Source: Debaryomyces hansenii CBS767 (lineage: Eukaryota > Ascomycota > Pichiomycetes > Serinales > Debaryomycetaceae). Taken from it: a stretch of DNA of 64,000 nucleotides. Shown piece after piece: positions 58,906 through 64,000 of this stretch. The position numbers and the translations under genes were made by a program. The stretch lies in assembly GCF_000006445.2 (NCBI RefSeq), contig NC_006049.2:1612001-1676000 (forward strand). Reading direction: 5' to 3'. The notes beneath the pieces are model-generated. The model ran no database searches. It was not told the DNA's origin and saw only the letters and a program-made list of their open reading frames with translations. Each line of letters starts with the position of its first letter. Position 1 is the stretch's first letter.

Positions 58906-61024
58906 AAGACCGGCTGCTCTTGCTTGGTAACAAAATCTTTTCCTCACCTTGGCCATCATCTAATAAGGAATGGATAGATACCTTTGTATTGGACGACTTT
59001 AGGTTTGTAGCGTCTACTGCTATTAAGTCTTCATTAGTCAACAGTCTTGACAATGGTGAACTATTTAAAGATCTAATTTTCAGCGCAACCGGAACTCCAT
59101 TGGTAGTTGGGATCGCTGTAGTCGATGACCTCTTGATAGGTGAATTCATTTGAAGCACTTTTGGAGTTTTTAAAGGTGGTGTAGAATCCTTTGAATCAGA
59201 GTACACCTCTTGTTCTGCTATGGAACGCGACAGCAAAGTAACCGGTAATACCTCATGAGGTGCAATTGAAATAGAATTCTTGTTGGCGAAGATTGGATGA
59301 TGTGAAATTGAACCAAACGATGAAGTTCTATGAAATGACGATGTTGAAGATAACGAGGAATTGTTTGAAAATACCGAATTATGAGATGATTGCGAACCAA
59401 TTGAGTCATGTTGCGGGTTTAAAATCGATGCTTTGCTAGACGAGCCAAAATGTAACTCAATTAATGAAGGCCTTAATTTCTCATGAACTGAATGTGATGG
59501 GAAAATGGAAGGTCTTTTAGCAGTTGTAGATGTTTCTGGAATTGAATTTGATTTAGTTTTGATTGTAGACATAGACGTGGAACTTGATGGAAATTCGTTC
59601 GAAGGTGCCTTTGGTAGGTTCGAACTTGTAACAGTCGATGCATTGGAATTTGTGTCAGACGCCATGGAAAATGGGGAGTTTGAATTATTGGGATAAAAAG
59701 ATGGGTTATGAATTGAAGAAGGAGGTGGCAATTTTATGGAAAGCCTATTATCTGGATCCTTTAAAAGTGTAAAAGAGTCCCTGGAGTTGCCAAACGAATC
59801 TCTGGCGCTACTGAACGAATCTTTGGTGCTCGAAATTGAATCTTTTGCACTCGCAAGCGATTCCCTGCCACTAGCGATCGAGTCTCTATTACTAACAAAC
59901 GAGTCTCTAGTACTCGTGAACGACTCTCTCGCGCTCGCATATGATGAACGTGAATCTGACCTAGACAACAAGTAGGAGAAGCTTGACTGAGATTGTTGTT
60001 CCGCATTTTGCGATTGCTGTAATGGTTGCAATTGAGATGTTACGGGAACTGGGGCCAAAGGATCGAATAATAGTGACGGATTACGAGGTCTCGAATGCAG
60101 ATTGTCGTTCTCCCATATTTTCCTGAATTGTAGATTTGGAGTATAATGTTGAGGTCGCTGTGAGTCGTGTGCGTCTGGCTGAGGATGAGATGGTTTAGTG
60201 GCGTCTTGTAGTGGTGGTTGCAGCTGTGCTTGGGATATTGGTGGTTGAGGAATATGTGTCACAGGGTGGGGTTTCGGCACCTGGGGTGCCTGGTGCTGCG
60301 AGCCTGGTTGAGATTGCGGCGATATGGATCTCTGTATATCTGGCATTTTCGGCTTCTTCAATGTATTTTCTTGTGAATAAGCATGCGGAATCGAGGATGG
60401 CATGGGTTTTTGGGTATAGTACATTTGGGGGTGTTTTGATTGATGCAGCTGAGGGGGAACACCACCCGAAGGGAATTGCATATGTGGTGACATATGATGG
60501 GTTACCTGGTGGCCATTATAGAAGTAATAGCCCTGTGGCAAATAAGGATGGCCACCCTCCTGAATAAACTGAGCATGCTCCGGGGAGGGCGTTGACGTCG
60601 GAATCACGACGTTGGCATCGTTCTCGTTGTTATACACATTTCTCGAGTTGTTGGACGACGATCTTCTCTTTATGTACACGAGTGAACTCTCATCGTTCTT
60701 CTTGAATTTGCCACTTGAATGCTTGAACTCCCACACGGGCAACTCTGCATTGGTGCTCGTAGCGGTAACATTCGTATGGCTTGGATCCGATACCTTGTGG
60801 AACCCATACATGTGCAACTGTCTCACAAAACTAGCCACATTCCCATGCTTGAAGTACCTGGTGAGGGCGTTCGCAAAGTCTTTACCGGGACTGAGTGCAA
60901 ACGTATTGCTGTCCTCATCCCTAGTCCACCAGATAAGATTCGTGAGCTCCGGGTCGTTCAACATCGAATAAAGTTTATGAACAAAAGCATTCTTCTTAAT
61001 AGGGGTCTCTTGCCGTTTACTCAT
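58904..61024 (-). CDS. SFL1: HSF-type transcription factor, Sfl1-like
   Basis: Nuclear regulator with a heat-shock-factor DNA-binding domain. Sfl1 in yeasts represses flocculation/filamentation genes. The 706 residues start with the HSF domain at about 12-125 (AFVHKLYSMLND, YFKHGNVASFVRQLHMYGFHKV, VWEFKHSSGKFKK). GNVASFVRQLHMYGFHKV is closer to Sfl1/Sfl2 than to Hsf1 or Skn7, and no receiver domain is present. A Gln/Pro/His-rich region follows, then at about 360-422 nine 7-residue repeats of the type SxxSxRD, then Ser/Asn-rich sequence. The frame ends near SLLDDGQGEEK...SRS, while coding-like sequence continues in the +1 frame. Sfl1 versus Sfl2 cannot be settled from the sequence. Confidence 0.82.
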   Translation of the reverse strand: MSKRQETPIKKNAFVHKLYSMLNDPELTNLIWWTRDEDSNTFALSPGKDFANALTRYFKHGNVASFVRQLHMYGFHKVSDPSHTNVTATSTNAELPVWEFKHSSGKFKKNDESSLVYIKRRSSSNNSRNVYNNENDANVVIPTSTPSPEHAQFIQEGGHPYLPQGYYFYNGHQVTHHMSPHMQFPSGGVPPQLHQSKHPQMYYTQKPMPSSIPHAYSQENTLKKPKMPDIQRSISPQSQPGSQHQAPQVPKPHPVTHIPQPPISQAQLQPPLQDATKPSHPQPDAHDSQRPQHYTPNLQFRKIWENDNLHSRPRNPSLLFDPLAPVPVTSQLQPLQQSQNAEQQSQSSFSYLLSRSDSRSSYASARESFTSTRDSFVSNRDSIASGRESLASAKDSISSTKDSFSSARDSFGNSRDSFTLLKDPDNRLSIKLPPPSSIHNPSFYPNNSNSPFSMASDTNSNASTVTSSNLPKAPSNEFPSSSTSMSTIKTKSNSIPETSTTAKRPSIFPSHSVHEKLRPSLIELHFGSSSKASILNPQHDSIGSQSSHNSVFSNNSSLSSTSSFHRTSSFGSISHHPIFANKNSISIAPHEVLPVTLLSRSIAEQEVYSDSKDSTPPLKTPKVLQMNSPIKRSSTTAIPTTNGVPVALKIRSLNSSPLSRLLTNEDLIAVDATNLKSSNTKVSIHSLLDDGQGEEKILLPSKSSRS
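59757..59945. repeat. 21-bp minisatellite inside the SFL1-like gene
   Basis: Near-exact 21-bp periodicity: the GA(A/G/C)TC(T/C) core recurs at 59775, 59796, 59817, 59838, 59859, 59880, 59901 and 59922. It encodes seven-residue repeats (SFxSxRD) on the minus strand. The multiple of three keeps the frame, so copy number can vary without breaking the gene. Confidence 0.85.
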
Positions 61025-62851
61025 TTTTCATAATAGTCTTCTTGACCTCTTTTGAGCAAAATCTGCGTCAAATTTGAATATTGCTGGTCACTATCTTTAA
61101 AAACTTATAATATGACTCCTGAGATGAATTATAAGTTATGATATGCCATATAATTGACTTTTTCCAATATAAGTTGGTTTACCCGACGATATTTGTACGG
61201 GTCGTAGGCGTCAGCTTTGAACTTTTCTTTTTATATCAATTAAACAGCCCACCTAAATGTTTTCTGTCGCTTTATTATCCAAGCTAAATTATCTATTTAA
61301 TATCGGTATTTTTCCTTAGCCGCCGATAATGTTAACACTTCCACAGGAAAAGATTTTACGTTGTATATATATCCTGCAAATTATTTTTGAATGCAATGCG
61401 ACTTATGCCACAAAGCCAACTCAACCAGGCGAAAATTTTTACCAACGTCGTACGAAAGACTACTACATGAATTCTGGGGATTACTTAACGGATTAGCCTA
61501 TGCACAGTATCACACACATTACATGTACTGGTAACCTATGCACACGACGATCTTTTTGGTGCAAGCGAAAAATGCCCTTCGTCTGGGTTGGGCTCACCGT
61601 GCGATTTACGGAGTACCAGCAATTGTAGGAAGGAATACGGGGCAAAGAGTACGCATTAGGTTGTGTGTCGATGGGTGATTACGCTGCAAGCGACCTACAC
61701 TTGGTGACCTCCGGTAACTTTCGAAGGATCGATGCAAGATTGCCACTGGTTCACTGACATATGGTTTGAACGTTTGGCATAGTTAAACCTTAACCATCAG
61801 GTGGTTTCTATCCAACGTTTGGAATTCCAGTGCACGGTGCGGTACCCCATCAGACCATATCCGGGACTATCGGGCCATTTTTTTTTTGTGCTCGAAAGGC
61901 GATGGGAGGGCGATACAGGAGACGTATTAGAGGATGACGGGCTACAGGGGAAGCCCATAAGCTCATCTAGAGGATCAGAAGTGTGGACACCGATGCAATT
62001 AGACCAGCGGGTCCGTTATAGGCCAAAATAAGCGATGACATGGGAGCAAAAGTGTAACGGTTGGACAATTGCCAGTGCCGCACACACCGCGAACTAGATG
62101 CAAGTGCGAGTACCCTTGCACCAGAGCTAGTTACATAATAGGTAAAGTCGTAGGGAAGTTGGGGTTGGGTTTGCGAAAAGCATGTAGTAGGAACGCATTC
62201 AGCCGAGGGACATCAAATCTACCCAATAGCAGGCATGTTGTATCGGCTGCAAATTGACAGAGATGCGCGACGTACCTAATTGAGTCCACCATTGTTTACA
62301 TGGGCTCAACGGTGCACGGTGGCACTTTTCGCTTGTTAACAATAGTTGAGCTACCATGTAAGGTCACAAAAGGTAGCGGTGCAGGTAGCTCGTAATTGGG
62401 GCGCACTGTTAGAATGTCTCACATTTGGGCCTGGGCGTCCGCTGGCCGAGAGATGGGCTTGAAGGGGTGAGGGAGACTTTCACCTTCACCTTCAACGAAC
62501 AATAAATAGTTTATTATAACAATGGTCTACTGACTTAAGAAATCTCCCAAATGCTAGCAACGCGCGTTTGCTTCGGACCTTAGACAGTCTTAAGTGTAGT
62601 GTCGGGCAGATGACGGGCAGGGATTGAGGGCTCCTGCATACGATGAAGTGTTTTTTCCCTTGATAGGAAACGTATGTAGACGAGGATCCGCAAACGGACA
62701 GTATTATGCAGATACCATCCACCAAGTTCGCCGAGTTATGCATATCGACCGGTTTATAGGGGAATGTAAACAAGAGTTTGGGATAATGATAGCGTCTGGT
62801 ATGTACATATGAGGTAGGGCCGATTGCTAAAGGTAAAACTTCAACCGTATG

Positions 62852-62912
62852 CTCTCTGTGTAGCCCTGTCTAAAACACCCTACACCTCTCTGTGTAGCCC
62901 TGTCTAAAACAC
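62852..62912. repeat. Direct tandem repeat, 27-bp units at 34-bp spacing
   Basis: Two identical 27-bp copies (62852-62878 and 62886-62912, containing TGTGTAGCCCTGTCTAAAAC) are separated by 7 bp. This looks like a recent local duplication. Confidence 0.9.
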
Positions 62913-63026
62913 AACGCTTCAGGAATCACAACAATCTACAATTGTAACAATAGATAATAATCTACAATATTGCGATAAATTAACAACAGATGCACCGGCC
63001 CATCCAACAACCACCGATGGGGTAAG

Positions 63027-63267
63027 TTCCGGTGGCCTACATATACAACATATGTATGGATGTTACAATAAGAAAATCCGTACACCGGAAAGAGGAAATC
63101 CGAGAAGCGCAAGTGTGTCAGACTTGCTGTTTTCCTTGCGCTGTCATCAGGCCATGAGCCAAATGGCTCACTTACTTCTTGTTTTGTGTAAACGAACCTT
63201 GCGCTATTCTTGGAAGGGCTCTAGAAATAAAGCCTGATGCACTTACGATGAACTATCGTGGATGCAT
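63027..63267. repeat. Cluster of inverted repeats (possible structured RNA)
   Basis: Four inverted repeats lie within 240 bp: TTCCGGTG (63027-63034) with CACCGGAA (63083-63090); AGCGCAAG (63106-63113) with CTTGCGCT (63135-63142, a second copy at 63198-63205); TGAGCCA-AA-TGGCTCA (63155-63170); and a 13-bp hairpin at 63237-63249/63255-63267 with a 5-base loop, one mismatch and two G-T pairs. Such a cluster is unusual in intergenic DNA. Confidence 0.5.
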
Positions 63268-64000
63268 TGTATTTAGCTATATCATTTGAGCCCATGGTGC
63301 ATTTAATGATTAGTTGGAAAAAGAGGACGAGGAGAAATAGGCTATAGTGCGAGTTGCTGTACCAATAGATGCTTCTCTATACTGTATAATATAACTAGAT
63401 AGTGTGTTGTATTATACCTGCAATGAATATAGTGAATACTAACACCCCGCTAATATTGGTGCACTAATATAGTAATAGTGATAGTAAAAGGACTCCATAT
63501 TTAATCTATAGTGTCTACCAACCACCCTAAATACGCACTCCAGCCGTAGCATTCGCTTAACTTAGTTTGTCTGTAGAAGCTAATTGCCTCCCTACGCCTC
63601 TAAAATCTATGACCCCTGCGAACTGGTTTACATGATCATTTCGCACGAGATACCTGCGCTGGTGCTTAATGTCCTTGTGACAATGACCTTACCGATAAGA
63701 TAAACGGGGTACGATGGAAATTGGCATAAACTTGCGAGTCTAATTGGGTAAAAGCTGGTTCTGGTACAACTTTACACTAGTACAGTATATTGTATGTAAT
63801 TTTTTATAGTCTGTCATTACCAGGTTACTTGAGTGTTTAACGCAGAATACGTCAGTATATAACTAACCGACTAGTGCAAGTCCTAGATCATTTATATGAA
63901 ATTAGCAAACAGTTGATTTATTTTCATGCGAAACAATACAGTTTTGGTCCTTGGCATTCGTTGTATATAATACAAGGATTGGCACCATATAATATTCTTT

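Larger units (their letters stand above)
61025..64000. other. About 3 kb without a convincing gene, partly GC-rich
   Basis: From the SFL1-like ATG to the right edge only short unrelated frames occur and none looks like protein. 61025-61380 is normal AT-rich promoter-like sequence. About 61540-62490 is markedly GC-rich for this genome (60-bp lines from 45 to 60 percent GC). GTGCACGGTG occurs near 61832 and 62311, and TGCAAG recurs several times. 62852-62912 holds a direct repeat and 63027-63267 a group of inverted repeats. From about 63300 the sequence is AT-rich again. Master-regulator genes in Candida often have such long upstream regions, so it may be an extended promoter or leader, but a non-coding RNA or other element is possible. 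Confidence 0.5.

Noticed and set aside
59736..59975. Plus-strand frame with a regular Glu-Ser-Leu heptad
   Set aside because: It is the antisense reading of the 21-bp minisatellite in the SFL1-like gene; the periodicity comes from the DNA repeat.
61801..62773. Short frames (62 to 93 codons) in the ORF-free region
   Set aside because: Composition is erratic, Cys/Arg/Pro-rich and unlike yeast proteins; no motif and no splicing signals link them.
62852..62912. Telomere-type repeat
   Set aside because: The unit lacks the conserved telomeric pattern of this clade (ACGGAT...GGTGT), occurs only twice and the flanks are unique.
63437..63443. TACTAAC branch-site-like sequence in the ORF-free region
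   Set aside because: No donor with a coding exon upstream; a 7-mer can occur by chance in AT-rich DNA.
61025..64000. Regional centromere
   Set aside because: Candida-clade centromeres are typically GC-poor or flanked by long inverted repeats or retrotransposons; this block is GC-rich and has only short inverted repeats.

Overview
The window is nuclear DNA from a budding yeast, most likely of the CUG-Ser1 (Candida/Debaryomyces) clade. It is AT-rich and gene-dense, with nearly all genes intronless. The one spliced gene found, GOT1, uses the hemiascomycete signals GTATGT and TACTAAC. Gene content matches Saccharomycotina orthologues. A CTG codon in SLH1 (44641-44643) falls where the Ski2-like/ASCC3 family has serine, which supports CUG decoded as serine. 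Leucines at CTG codons in a standard translation should therefore be read as serine. I cannot name the species.

Layout. 0-9 kb: the tail of an unidentified gene, a GATA nitrogen regulator (GAT1-like), SAH1, the secreted RNase T2 gene RNY1, a MARVEL-type membrane protein, a 1.3 kb ORF-free stretch with a GC-rich core, and a small probable mitochondrial protein. 9-20 kb: BUD32 and VID30 (divergent), a helix-hairpin-helix protein, COX18, SPT4 and YTA7. 20-34 kb: MSM1, YIP1, an intron-containing tRNA-Ser(GCU), SRP101, PSD2, an 82-residue protein, MES1 and HER2. 34-43 kb: FOL2, SSD1, POL31 and HAS1. 43-57 kb: SLH1, EFG1 (rRNA processing), RBG1, a dynamitin-like gene, PUT2, HUA1, the spliced GOT1 and an orphan membrane-anchored protein. 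57-64 kb: a close tRNA-Asp/tRNA-Gly pair, a small basic protein, an HSF-family regulator (SFL1-like), then about 3 kb without a convincing gene.

Functional themes. Translation and its quality control are well represented: MES1, MSM1, HER2, BUD32, SRP101, RBG1, SLH1, SSD1 and the tRNAs. Ribosome biogenesis is covered by HAS1 and EFG1, mitochondrial function by COX18, MSM1, HER2 and PUT2, ER-Golgi traffic by YIP1 and GOT1, and chromatin and transcription by YTA7, SPT4, GAT1 and SFL1. These are housekeeping genes in ordinary yeast order, not an operon or island. No transposon, CRISPR array or virus was found.

Most unusual items: (1) the SFL1-like frame ends at TCT-TAA-A while a clearly coding-like 56-codon tail continues in the +1 frame, which means a programmed frameshift, a recent indel or a sequence error; (2) the ORF-free region upstream of that gene is unusually GC-rich and carries a 27-bp direct repeat and a cluster of inverted repeats (63.03-63.27 kb) that could be a structured RNA; (3) a second GC-rich ORF-free patch lies at 7.69-8.0 kb; (4) SLH1 and RBG1, two genes acting on stalled ribosomes, lie close together; (5) tRNA-Asp and tRNA-Gly are only 12 bp apart. 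No wholly new system could be demonstrated from sequence alone.
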